Origin: Eshraghiella sp964414835
GTDB lineage: Bacteria; Bacillota; Clostridia; Lachnospirales; Lachnospiraceae
Reading direction: 5' to 3'
Length of the DNA: 33,530 bases
Assembly (NCBI GenBank): GCA_964414835.1
Contig: CAYPWY010000021.1
Location: 1 to 33,530 of the forward strand
Each line of letters starts with the position of its first letter. Positions within the stretch are counted from its first letter, which is position 1. The translations under genes were made by a program, and so were the position numbers. A model generated the notes under the pieces. That model was not told where the DNA came from. It was given only the letters and a program-made list of their open reading frames with translations, and did not search any database. Shown here one piece after another: positions 8,425-16,011 of the stretch.

Positions 8425-8452
8425 ATTATACTATTCATATAGGATTTATCAA
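8425..8452 (-). promoter_or_regulatory. Sigma-70-type promoter for the transporter-D1K1 unit
   Basis: On the minus strand TTGATA (8452-8447) and TATAAT (8430-8425) are 16 bases apart. The predicted start near 8418 leaves about 68 bases before the ATG at 8350. An ATAG-N7-CTATAA site is centred about 65 bases upstream of the start, the usual position for a LysR-type activator, and a further CTATAA half site lies between it and the -35. Confidence 0.75.
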
Positions 8453-8473
8453 CTACATTAAAATTATAGCCCA

Positions 8474-8491
8474 TTATAGTTTTCGCCTATA
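8474..8491 (-). promoter_or_regulatory. LysR-type operator, site 1 (ATAG-N7-CTATAA)
   Basis: The minus strand reads ATAGGCGAAAACTATAAT: inverted ATAG/CTAT half sites seven bases apart, which is the T-N11-A geometry of LysR-type boxes. It matches the site at 17515-17532 in 14 of 18 bases in the same orientation, and shares the half sites and spacing with the palindrome at 19971-19997. The LysR gene at 20007-20918 is the obvious candidate regulator. Confidence 0.65.
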
Positions 8492-8507
8492 GCCATTTTA
8501 TATATTT

Positions 8508-9605
8508 TCATTGAAGACAGCACCCTACAGCCTCGGCTGTGTCATTTACCTCTGTAAATGTACCGTCTTCGTTATAAATGTATGAATCAGGCACTCCTTC
8601 CAATACTTTAAAATGCTCTTCCGTAAATTCATCTAAATCTCTTCCCTCTGTCAAGTCTCCGATGCGAATCAATTCGTCTGATGCATCCCTGAAGGTCTGC
8701 TGCGCAAGACTTACAGATGGTGTATAGTTATATGAAGCTAACAATTTTGTATTTGTTTCCAAATCTCCTGAGCATTGAAGATTATCAATTTGAAGCTTTG
8801 CCGCACTTTCCGGTTCTGCCTGAACATAGGCTGACGCTTTTAATATTGCACGCGTATATGCTGCAGCTGCTTCCTGATGATTTTGTGCCGTATCTGAAGA
8901 TACAAAAATCTGGCAGCAATACTCACTTGCAAATTTTTCATCCTCAGTTAAATCAAGTATCTTTGTAAATCCATATTCCTCTTCTGCCGAAGTCGCAACA
9001 GGGTCATGTAACGCAATGGCATCAACTGCTCCATTTTCAAGCGCCAAAGGTAAATCAGTGGTGTTATATACAACCAGTTCAACTTCCATATTAGTGGTAC
9101 TGACGCCAATACCTAAATCAAATAATTTACGTTTTAGGGCAATTACTGATGAATCACTGACTCCCGGAACACCTATTTTCTTTCCCTTCAATTCCTCAAG
9201 CGATGTAATACCCGAATCTGACTTAACATAATATTTTGTACATCCTGTATGTATTCCGCCTGTAAATACAATTTCCAATCCACTGTCAATCTGAGGGATC
9301 AGACTTCCTGCCAGTCCTACGCAGGCATCAATCTTCCCTGATGCGGTTAAGTCCGCCGCCTGCTGCATATCGATTTCCACCAGCTCATATTTAAGTCCTG
9401 CCGCCTCAAATTCCTCTTTAAAATATCCCAAATCCTCCGCCACATGCAAAGGTGCCAGACATAATGAACCATTTGCAGTTCCAATCTTAAGAACATACTC
9501 ATCTGACGACTGTTCGCTATTATTTTTTCCGCAGGCAGTCAATGACAAAATACTCATTGCTCCCGCAAGAAGCGCTGCTAAAATTTTTCTGCTTTTTCTT
9601 CTCAT
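8508..9605 (-). CDS. ABC transporter substrate-binding lipoprotein (NMT1/SsuA-like), intact copy
   Basis: 365 aa. The signal peptide has a lysine/arginine-rich start, a hydrophobic core, and lipobox LTAC with C25 as the lipidated residue. The mature part is a periplasmic-binding type II fold of the SsuA/TauA/ThiY group: LCLAPLHVAEDLGYFKEEFEAAG, then LKGKKIGVPGVSDSSVIALKRKL, then ALENGAVDAIALHDP. The protein would deliver a small organic ligand to the adjacent permease and ATPase. Ligand identity is not readable; the gene context (nitrogenase-like plus sulfur genes) suggests an organosulfur compound. A tandem near-identical but frameshifted copy follows. It lies downstream of the NifX hairpin, and no strong promoter is visible directly before it. 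Confidence 0.9.
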   Translation of the reverse strand: MRRKSRKILAALLAGAMSILSLTACGKNNSEQSSDEYVLKIGTANGSLCLAPLHVAEDLGYFKEEFEAAGLKYELVEIDMQQAADLTASGKIDACVGLAGSLIPQIDSGLEIVFTGGIHTGCTKYYVKSDSGITSLEELKGKKIGVPGVSDSSVIALKRKLFDLGIGVSTTNMEVELVVYNTTDLPLALENGAVDAIALHDPVATSAEEEYGFTKILDLTEDEKFASEYCCQIFVSSDTAQNHQEAAAAYTRAILKASAYVQAEPESAAKLQIDNLQCSGDLETNTKLLASYNYTPSVSLAQQTFRDASDELIRIGDLTEGRDLDEFTEEHFKVLEGVPDSYIYNEDGTFTEVNDTAEAVGCCLQ

Positions 9606-9759
9606 ATAAACTAATTCCTTTCTTTTTCATTTCTTTTTTTAACAGTGTCATTTATTGTCCGCATCGCACGTCACCGAAACCGTTTGTATACTGATATTTT
9701 AAATGCATAATTACTCTCCAATCCAAAACATGGCTATTGCTTATTTTACTTAATATAGA

Positions 9760-9800
9760 CAACCGGAGGCTAATATACTGAATATATTAACCTCCGGTTG
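9760..9800 (-). terminator. Strong hairpin after the NifX-like gene; partial terminator or RNA-stability element
   Basis: A 10-bp perfect stem CAACCGGAGG/CCTCCGGTTG continues after one mismatch with 7 more pairs around a CTGAA loop. It begins 10 bases after the nifX stop. The minus-strand tail (TCTATATTAAG) is a weak T tract, so termination may be incomplete, allowing some read-through to the binding-protein genes. Confidence 0.65.
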
Positions 9801-9809
9801 ACCAGTCGA

Positions 9810-10265
9810 TTATTTATTTTTTATATTTGAATTTCCCCGAAGCGATTGGTGTGTATCAACTTTACTGAAATAAGCAGTTATTTTATCCAGCGCTTCTTCC
9901 ACCGTACAGGCAACATCAAAAACCGTAATTGCTTTTCTCTCAAACTGCTTTCTGATATTAAACCCGATTTTCTTACATACTACGCAGCGGCAATCCGAAA
10001 CCAGTTCTACCTTCGGAGAGCTTTCCCCGTTTCCGCCGCAGCCTCCGCCTCCTGCATGACAGCCTCCATTGCCGCACCCGGATGAGCTGCAGTTATTTTC
10101 ACGTCTGCCGTCCTGACTGTCATCATTTGCTTCGCCTGCTTTTCTGCTCTCTGATTTGACATATTCCGCATCAGTGACTTCATATATGTGAAAAAATGCA
10201 GCCGAGCCGAAGGTTTCATCTATATGGATTCCGTCAGAAGATGCGATTGCTATCTTATACGACAT
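9810..10265 (-). CDS. NifX/NafY-like cofactor-binding protein with a Cys/Gly-rich insert
   Basis: 151 aa from the ATG at 10265, chosen because GGAGG lies 7 bases before it; an upstream in-frame ATG at 10289 lies within the K2 end and lacks a site. The dinitrogenase iron-molybdenum cofactor domain (PF02579-like) is recognisable from KIAIASSDG and HIDETFGSAAFFHIYEV (4-30), then resumes at DCRCVVCKKIG (91-101). Between them, residues 59-76 form a Cys/Gly/Ser-rich insert with C59, C64, C69, H70 and C76, probably metal-binding. Known family role: carrying NifB-co or related clusters between NifB, scaffold and reductase. Its position right after D2-K2 mirrors nifE-nifN-nifX. Confidence 0.85.
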   Translation of the reverse strand: MSYKIAIASSDGIHIDETFGSAAFFHIYEVTDAEYVKSESRKAGEANDDSQDGRRENNCSSSGCGNGGCHAGGGGCGGNGESSPKVELVSDCRCVVCKKIGFNIRKQFERKAITVFDVACTVEEALDKITAYFSKVDTHQSLRGNSNIKNK

Positions 10266-10279
10266 ATCTACACCTCCGG

Positions 10280-11578
10280 TTAATTCCATCTCTGAACAGC
10301 TACGGAATAAATGTCCTCAATCAGACGTATACCTCCTGTGTATCCAACATAGAAGTCATCCAACACGACCTTATCCTTAACCGGCCATGAGATATTCAAA
10401 TAATGACCGAACATTTCCTCTGTGACTTCCTTTTCGTAATAGCTTCCCAAAATTAACGGATAACCATGATAGTCATGATTTCTGATTTCGTTTTCTATTT
10501 TCAATCCGTCTATGTCGAAGCTTACTTCCGCTTTTAGTCCGTAATTGAGGTTTTCAAACTCTTTTCTGATTTCTTCCTGAAACTGCTTTGGCGTATCATC
10601 CACAACAAATTGCTTTGCCGGAACAAGCCCCAAATCGTTTGTCAGGAATTTTGTGATAGCAAGCGCATATTGTGCATCTGCCACTACCGAGAACTGCTTT
10701 GCCATAACACGTGTCTCAAGAAACATATCCGCATACCGCTCAATCAGGTAGTAATAATAATTCTCATGCTTATCGATAATACTATTTACCTTTTCCTGAT
10801 CCACGCCTGCAAAATTTGCCACTTCTCTTAAAAATTTGCCGGTTTCGTATGCGCCGATAGGTAATGTAGGATAATGAAGATATGGTATTCCGAGTTTTTT
10901 CTCCATATTCTTCATATTTTTCAATGATACCCACGGCGACACCAGAAGATTGAATTCTGCCTGAGGAATTTTCTTAATATTTTCAAGTCCTCGCTGATAC
11001 CCGAATATAGTGTTAGGCGTTAATCCCAATTCCTCTATGAGCTTCTCCAGCTCTCTGATATTTCCCAGCCAGAACAAATCCTGATATGGCACATCCGCCC
11101 ATATATTTACAAGTCCCTTCTGTCTGTCTTCCGACTTTTCAAGATACTGGTCAATGATAGCGTCAATTACCTGTTCATGACCTATGTAATTATTCCCCTT
11201 AAATCCTGCGGTTGAGGCATATATTACCGGCTTATCGGCATCTTCAAATCTGCTTACCACCTCTTCTGTATCATCACCTACAATTTCAGGTATACAGCCG
11301 GTTAAAACCACATACAAATCCGCATCAATTACCTTTAAAGAATTTTCAATAGTTGAATTAAGCTTCTTAACTCCGCCGAAAACAACATCTTTCTCATTAA
11401 TACTGGTACATGGGAAGATATTAGGAGAAAAATAGCCTGAGCTGCCTATTGAATCCGAAAGCTTCTGTGCACATCCCGGGCCCGAATGAAGCACCGGAAC
11501 AGCTCTTGTAATAGCCTGCACTGTCTGCATTGCTCCAAGGGCACATTTATATCTCTGCTTATCTAATAATTTTGCCAT
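10280..11578 (-). CDS. Nitrogenase-like component 1 beta subunit, NifK/NifN-like (K2)
   Basis: 432 aa. P-cluster-type cysteines are at C12 (KCALGAM), C36 (HSGPGC) and C95 (GCIPEIVGDD). All three are present, whereas NifN of classical nif systems generally keeps only one, so a P-cluster-like 8Fe site at the D2/K2 interface is plausible. Residues LHYPTLPIGAYETGKFLREVA near 240 match the PxxPIG segment of NifK relatives and of K1. The ATG overlaps the D2 stop by one base (TAATG), so D2 and K2 are made in equal amounts. Either a second reductase or a scaffold; the sequence alone does not decide. Confidence 0.9.
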   Translation of the reverse strand: MAKLLDKQRYKCALGAMQTVQAITRAVPVLHSGPGCAQKLSDSIGSSGYFSPNIFPCTSINEKDVVFGGVKKLNSTIENSLKVIDADLYVVLTGCIPEIVGDDTEEVVSRFEDADKPVIYASTAGFKGNNYIGHEQVIDAIIDQYLEKSEDRQKGLVNIWADVPYQDLFWLGNIRELEKLIEELGLTPNTIFGYQRGLENIKKIPQAEFNLLVSPWVSLKNMKNMEKKLGIPYLHYPTLPIGAYETGKFLREVANFAGVDQEKVNSIIDKHENYYYYLIERYADMFLETRVMAKQFSVVADAQYALAITKFLTNDLGLVPAKQFVVDDTPKQFQEEIRKEFENLNYGLKAEVSFDIDGLKIENEIRNHDYHGYPLILGSYYEKEVTEEMFGHYLNISWPVKDKVVLDDFYVGYTGGIRLIEDIYSVAVQRWN

Positions 11579-13041
11579 TATTTCTTTCCCTCCTCCAAGA
11601 ATTTATCAACATTCTGTTTATACCACCAGTCCGTGTATGGAAGTTTTACTCTTCTGGCAAGATTCTTTTCAAAGCTTCTGTTATGAATACTGTCAAGTAT
11701 GGCATGGGCAAACTCCAATGTGTGCTTATATCCGAAAATCATATATTCATCGGCAACATAAACTGCAGGTGTTCCGTTTTTAATAGCCCATACGGTGGAA
11801 CCCGGATGACGGGACAGGTATAAATCCGGCTGATATTTATTGAGTATGTTCATTACCTCGTAATTCTGCTGGTCGGCAACGCTTGCTTCAAAATCCACAT
11901 CATGCTCCAGCAAATACTCCATTGAAGGCGGAACATCTCCATTCTCATACTTTTTGTCGTAATGCCATGCCAGCGCCCATACAACCTCTATACCAAGCTC
12001 ATCCAGAACACGGGAAACTTCAAATGTGTAGCCCGGTCCCATTCCGAGAACTGCTTTCAGCCCTTTCAATTCTTTCTTGACTTCTTCAATCTGCGGAATG
12101 TAGATAGCTCTCTGCTCTGCAATATATTTTTCAACTGCTTCGGTTTTGTCTGTTACTCTTCCGATTTCCCTAAGCCATGTCTCAAAGCCTGCGATTCCCA
12201 GCGGATTTATTGTTCTTATGTATGGTACACCGTATTTTTCTTCCAATCCGTTACCGAGATAATTTCCCAAGGTTCCGCATATGCATGTTGTAGCCACCGA
12301 CTCTGATATATGTTCAAGCTCTTCTACCGTAGAGTTACAATACAAAAATATTGGCTCCAAATCAAAATTCTTAAATATCTCTATAATTTCCGGTCTTGCA
12401 CTTTCATAGAAATTTTTAAAGTTAATGGTGTTTCTTTTTTCCTTTGGCGGTTTTACTATGGCGCTCAATACTGCATGGTCGGAAATATCAAATCCGGTTG
12501 CCCATATTCTTGACTTAAAGCCCTCACAATGAACCGCAACAACAGGTACATCAATTTCAGCTTTCACATCATCCACCACGCTGTCTATATCCTCACCTAT
12601 AATTCCTGTGGCACATGAACTTGATACAAAAATGGCTTTTGGACTGTACCGTCTGTTAACCTCCAATATGATGCTCCTAAGGCTGTCTGCGGAACCGAAT
12701 ATGGTATCTTTTTCATTCATATCTGTTCCTACATAAACAGTATCATTGGTAACGCCTCTTTTTTTCGCCATTACCTTATCCATATAATAGCTTCCGGCAC
12801 CTGCCACCGAACAGCCCGACGGTCCATGATGGATAACTGCTATATCCCGGATTGCCGCAAGCTGTGACAGCGCACATCCCGATAAGCATGTGCTGGATTG
12901 TGAAAAACATCTGGAACATCCTTTTAATGTTCCGCAGTTGCTCTGATTTGCCAAATCACTGAGGCTCCCAATATATCCGGTAATAGAACCGATTCTGTTT
13001 TCTCTGGTAGCTACATTGGAGCTTTCTAAATTAATTGCCAC
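11578..13041 (-). CDS. Nitrogenase-like component 1 alpha subunit, NifD/NifE-like (D2)
   Basis: 487 aa, GTG start with AGGAGG 7 bases upstream. P-cluster-type cysteines: C52 (aligns without gaps to D1 C49), C77 (HHGPSGC) and C143 (SSCATGIIGED). The cofactor Cys is C255, 18 residues before the Pro of KYGVPY, as in NifD. At the position of NifD His442 (10 residues before GYKH) there is Val427/Tyr428 and no His. The positions of NifD Gln191/His195 are Trp180 and Phe184. The N-terminus adds C36, C42, C45 and C56 around C52, a cysteine cluster absent from D1. Cys kept with His lost is also the NifE pattern, and the order D2-K2-NifX resembles nifENX. Two readings remain: cofactor scaffold or a second reductase with altered ligation. 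Confidence 0.9.
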   Translation of the reverse strand: MAINLESSNVATRENRIGSITGYIGSLSDLANQSNCGTLKGCSRCFSQSSTCLSGCALSQLAAIRDIAVIHHGPSGCSVAGAGSYYMDKVMAKKRGVTNDTVYVGTDMNEKDTIFGSADSLRSIILEVNRRYSPKAIFVSSSCATGIIGEDIDSVVDDVKAEIDVPVVAVHCEGFKSRIWATGFDISDHAVLSAIVKPPKEKRNTINFKNFYESARPEIIEIFKNFDLEPIFLYCNSTVEELEHISESVATTCICGTLGNYLGNGLEEKYGVPYIRTINPLGIAGFETWLREIGRVTDKTEAVEKYIAEQRAIYIPQIEEVKKELKGLKAVLGMGPGYTFEVSRVLDELGIEVVWALAWHYDKKYENGDVPPSMEYLLEHDVDFEASVADQQNYEVMNILNKYQPDLYLSRHPGSTVWAIKNGTPAVYVADEYMIFGYKHTLEFAHAILDSIHNRSFEKNLARRVKLPYTDWWYKQNVDKFLEEGKK

Positions 13042-13052
13042 TTTAATGCCTC

Positions 13053-14042
13053 CTAATTTTCTTCAAATAATTTTGTTGATAAATAACGCAATCCCGTATC
13101 AGGTAAAACAGCCACAATGGTCTTTCCCTTATTTTCAGGTCTTTTGGCAAGAATTGTTGCGGCATGAATGGCTGCTCCGGATGAGGTTCCTACAAGGATT
13201 CCGTCTGTCTTGGCTATTTCCCTTGCTGCCGCATAAGCCTCCAATGTCTCAACCTCAGCTTTTTCATCGTAGATGCCTAAATCCATAGTAGACGGTATTC
13301 TCTCATTGGGTATTCCCTCAAACTTATGTACTCCCGTAATTTCTTCCGGTTCAGGATTGGAATCGCTTGGAATGGAATTGGGACCCGGCTGTATTGCCAC
13401 AACCTTAATATCCGGATTCTTTGATTTCAAATATTTTCCGGTGCCCGATACCGTTCCTCCTGTTCCAACATTGGCAACAAGAATATCCACTTTCCCATCG
13501 GTATCTTCCCATATTTCCGGTCCTGTGGTTGACTCATGGATTCCGGGATTTGCCGGATTTGCCGTCTGGTCCACAAAATATATATTTTCTTCCTTTGAAA
13601 GAACTTCTTCCCTCAATGTCTTGATAGCTGCCACAAAATCTCCGTTTGTCTCCGCCAAGGTTTTGGCAATTGCAGGTTCATCGGATAATTTAATAGCCTG
13701 ACCGCCAAATGCTTTAATAACCTTAAAGCGTTCCTCGCTTACATTATCCTGAATATAGACACGGAATTTATAGCCTTTTGCCGCCGCTATTGCCGCAAGA
13801 CCTATACCTGTGTTTCCGCTTGTTGTTTCAACAACTGTATATCCCGGTTTTAACAATCCTTTTTTCTCTGCATCATCTATCATCGCATATGCGATTCTGT
13901 CTTTAACGCTTTGGTTCGGATTATAGTACTCAAGCTTTACCAGTATTCTCGCCTCAAGATTATGCTTTTTTTCATAATTTTTTATTTCAAGAAGCGGTGT
14001 CCCTCCCACCAATTCTGTAATTGATGAATATATTTTACTCAT
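13053..14042 (-). CDS. Divergent cysteine synthase-family PLP enzyme (CysK1) inside the nitrogenase-like operon
   Basis: 329 aa, fold-type II PLP enzyme of the CysK/CBS family. The PLP lysine is K47 in NPNQSVKDR, the substrate loop is TTSGNTG (72-78), and the PLP-phosphate loop is GTGGTVSGTG. It differs from CysK2 at substrate-facing loops. The LPDTMSVERR segment of CysK2 becomes IQDNVSEERF, QGIGAGFVP becomes EGIPNERIP, and it carries extra residues around 110-135. Changed acceptor or thiol specificity is likely. It lies between nifH and D2 in one run with only an 11-base gap to D2, suggesting that it traps the sulfide or thiol released by the reductase, or supplies cysteine for cluster assembly. 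Product unproven. Confidence 0.85.
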   Translation of the reverse strand: MSKIYSSITELVGGTPLLEIKNYEKKHNLEARILVKLEYYNPNQSVKDRIAYAMIDDAEKKGLLKPGYTVVETTSGNTGIGLAAIAAAKGYKFRVYIQDNVSEERFKVIKAFGGQAIKLSDEPAIAKTLAETNGDFVAAIKTLREEVLSKEENIYFVDQTANPANPGIHESTTGPEIWEDTDGKVDILVANVGTGGTVSGTGKYLKSKNPDIKVVAIQPGPNSIPSDSNPEPEEITGVHKFEGIPNERIPSTMDLGIYDEKAEVETLEAYAAAREIAKTDGILVGTSSGAAIHAATILAKRPENKGKTIVAVLPDTGLRYLSTKLFEEN

Positions 14043-14097
14043 ATTTTCCTCCGTTCTGCCGCTTATGCAGCTTTAACACATACACCTGAAATTGGGT

Positions 14098-14946
14098 CTA
14101 GATATGATAATCATCCGCAAAATCCATGAGACCATACTCAAGCAGTATTTCTTCAAGTCTTTCCTGTGTCATAGGCGTCGGAATCGCAAAATCGGTGTTA
14201 TTAATTACCGCCTCAGCAAGATTACGGTATTCCTGCGCCTGATGTGAATCAGGCTTATACTCAATTACCGTCTTTTTATTGATTTCGGCTCTCTGTACGA
14301 TATTATCCCTCGGTACAAAATAAAGAAGCTTCGTACCAAGCTCTTTTGAGAATGCTCTTAACAAATCCATTTCCCTGTCAACATTTCTGCTGTTACAGAT
14401 AATACCTCCAAGGCGAACTCCGCCTGTCTTTGCATATCTTTTTATACCCTTTGCAATATTGTTAGCTGCATATAATGCCATCATCTCTCCGCTGGCAACA
14501 ATATATATTTCTTTTGCCTTGCCTTCTCTGATAGGCATCGCAAAGCCACCGCAGACAACATCACCTAATACATCATAGAATACGTAGTCCAAATCATCTG
14601 TATAAGCTCCGAGATTTTCCAACATATTTATGGAAGTAATGATACCTCTTCCGGCACATCCCACGCCCGGCTCAGGTCCGCCTGACTCCACGCATTTTGT
14701 TCCGCCGTAGCCCTCGCGCATAATTCGTGATAATTCAATATCCTCGCCTTCGTCACGTATGGTATCAAGTACCGTTTTCTGTGCCAGACCGCCTAACAAA
14801 AGTCTCGTTGAATCTGCTTTAGGGTCACATCCTACAACCATAACCTTTTTACCATGTTCTACCAGTCCGGCGGTTAAATTCTGTGTGGTTGTCGATTTAC
14901 CGATTCCTCCTTTTCCATAAATTGCAATCTGTCTCAATTCGCCCAT
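14098..14946 (-). CDS. nifH: Nitrogenase Fe protein-like reductase (NifH-like)
   Basis: 282 aa, very close to true NifH in length and motifs. P-loop GKGGIGKST (11-19), then VVGCDPKADSTRLLLGG. The [4Fe-4S] ligands are C97 (GVGCAGRGI) and C132 (DVVCGGFAMPIRE), at the same numbers as in Azotobacter NifH. Arg100, the ADP-ribosylation site in regulated NifH, is present. It should be the ATP-dependent electron donor for both DK pairs, since it is the only Fe protein in the window. It has an AAGGA site 12 bases upstream and lies 35 bases after nifB. No ferredoxin or flavodoxin is adjacent, so the primary electron donor is encoded elsewhere. Confidence 0.95.
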   Translation of the reverse strand: MGELRQIAIYGKGGIGKSTTTQNLTAGLVEHGKKVMVVGCDPKADSTRLLLGGLAQKTVLDTIRDEGEDIELSRIMREGYGGTKCVESGGPEPGVGCAGRGIITSINMLENLGAYTDDLDYVFYDVLGDVVCGGFAMPIREGKAKEIYIVASGEMMALYAANNIAKGIKRYAKTGGVRLGGIICNSRNVDREMDLLRAFSKELGTKLLYFVPRDNIVQRAEINKKTVIEYKPDSHQAQEYRNLAEAVINNTDFAIPTPMTQERLEEILLEYGLMDFADDYHI

Positions 14947-14981
14947 TTTTTTCTGAATCCTTTCTTAAATATAACTGTTCT

Positions 14982-15857
14982 TTATCCATGTGAAAAAGTT
15001 TCTTTTACTGCAATTCTTCTCTGATATATTTGGTCTCCATACTCAGATTTGCCGGGAACTCCCACCGCATCAGCCCTGCAGTGCTGGCAATGTCTGAACA
15101 CATCAATATATTTTGACGCTTTCGTTCTTGCAGCATCAATCTCCGCACAGACAGGTGCTCTCTGGTCTGAAAGCTCTGCCTGCGGAATCAGCGGAATAAT
15201 GTTATAAATACTTGCTCCTGCTTCCTTTACGGTTTTTGCAATCGTTTCAATATGGTCTCCGTTGATTTCCGGAACCAATACAGAATTTACCTTTATAACT
15301 ATCCCTGCATCCGCTACCTTCTTGATACCCTTCAACTGGTTTTCAATCAGTATTTTTGCGCCCTCAACGCCATCATATTTTTTACCCTTGTAAATAATAA
15401 ATTTATTAAGCTTTGCTTCTATTTCCGGGTCTACGGCATTAACCGTAACCGTAAGGGAATCAATACCAACATCAATCACTTCATCTGCTTTTTCATATAA
15501 AAGCAGTCCATTGGTACTCATACACTTAATAAGATTAGGAAATTTTTCTTTTACTTTTCGGAAAGTCTGTAAAGCATAATCAGAAGCAAGCGTATCTCCC
15601 GGTCCTGCGATTCCTGCCACAGTAATTTCCGGGCATATTTTTAATGCCTTTTCCAACACTTCAATGCTTTCATCCGGTGTGATGACCTTTGACGTGACTC
15701 CCGGTCTGTCTTCCACATCGTTGATTACTCTGTCACAGAACCGGCAGGCAATATTACATCCCGGACTTACCGGCAGATGAATTCTTCCCACATTGTTCTT
15801 ATGCCCTCCAAAGCATGGATGGGAGTTCTGCAAATCTTTATATGTATTATTACTCAT
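14982..15857 (-). CDS. nifB: NifB-like radical SAM cofactor-biosynthesis protein, short form
   Basis: 291 aa, a stand-alone radical SAM form without a C-terminal NifX domain. Features in order: HPCF (13-16), SAM-cluster motif C34-x3-C38-x2-C41 (CNIACRFCDR), DRPGV (50-54), AGIAGPGDTL, KCMSTNG (C112), NAVDP, and RHCQHCRADAVG (C257, C260). These are NifB hallmarks for fusing two 4Fe clusters into the 8Fe-9S-C NifB-co. One usual cysteine is missing: NifB normally has a Cys shortly before the RPGV motif, whereas here the stretch is RVINDVEDRPGV, one residue shorter with no Cys. No NifV is present, so a homocitrate-free NifB-co-type cofactor is inferred for the DK proteins. Its ATG overlaps the stop of an upstream open fragment. 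Confidence 0.9.
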   Translation of the reverse strand: MSNNTYKDLQNSHPCFGGHKNNVGRIHLPVSPGCNIACRFCDRVINDVEDRPGVTSKVITPDESIEVLEKALKICPEITVAGIAGPGDTLASDYALQTFRKVKEKFPNLIKCMSTNGLLLYEKADEVIDVGIDSLTVTVNAVDPEIEAKLNKFIIYKGKKYDGVEGAKILIENQLKGIKKVADAGIVIKVNSVLVPEINGDHIETIAKTVKEAGASIYNIIPLIPQAELSDQRAPVCAEIDAARTKASKYIDVFRHCQHCRADAVGVPGKSEYGDQIYQRRIAVKETFSHG

Positions 15858-15976
15858 GAGAGTCCTTCTTTCATAATAATTGCTGCGCCTTCATCTACAA
15901 GGCCTGCCGGCTCACCATGTACTCCTTCGTGACAGCAGCCCTTACGGATGACAAAAACAAAAAACCAGAGATTTTG
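15854..15976 (-). other. Open fragment ending in ATGA overlap with nifB; possible gene remnant
   Basis: The frame is open from just after a TAG at 15977-15979 to a TGA that overlaps the nifB ATG by ATGA. Its codons read VIRKGCCHEGVHGEPAGL and continue in protein-like fashion (VDEGAAIIMKEGLS). No ATG, GTG or TTG start exists before the last six codons, and the 5' part runs into the yezD terminator. The ATGA junction is typical of translationally coupled genes, so this may be the 3' end of a deleted small gene. I do not recognise it. No clear promoter is visible in this 95-base gap. Confidence 0.3.
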
Positions 15977-16007
15977 CTAATTTATATTTAACAAAACCTC
16001 TGGTTTT
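15950..16007 (-). terminator. Rho-independent terminator after yezD, before nifB
   Basis: A 10-bp perfect stem (15961-15970 with 15998-16007) extends inward with two mismatches into an A/T-rich helix. The minus-strand tail is TTTTTTGTTTTTGTC, a strong T tract. It lies 4 bases after the yezD stop, in the middle of the cluster, so it should reduce transcription from the cysK2 promoter into nifB-nifH-D2K2 unless read through. Confidence 0.85.
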
Positions 16008-16011
16008 CCAG

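Noticed and set aside
2655..15857. Annotation as a nitrogen-fixation (nif) cluster
   Set aside because: NifH and NifB look canonical, but both D subunits lack the Gln191/His195 equivalents, nifV is absent, nifE/N are not certain, and the neighbours are sulfur genes.
15942..15958. Short TTG-started frame before nifB as a leader peptide
   Set aside because: No ribosome site, no amino-acid codon run and no terminator between it and nifB.
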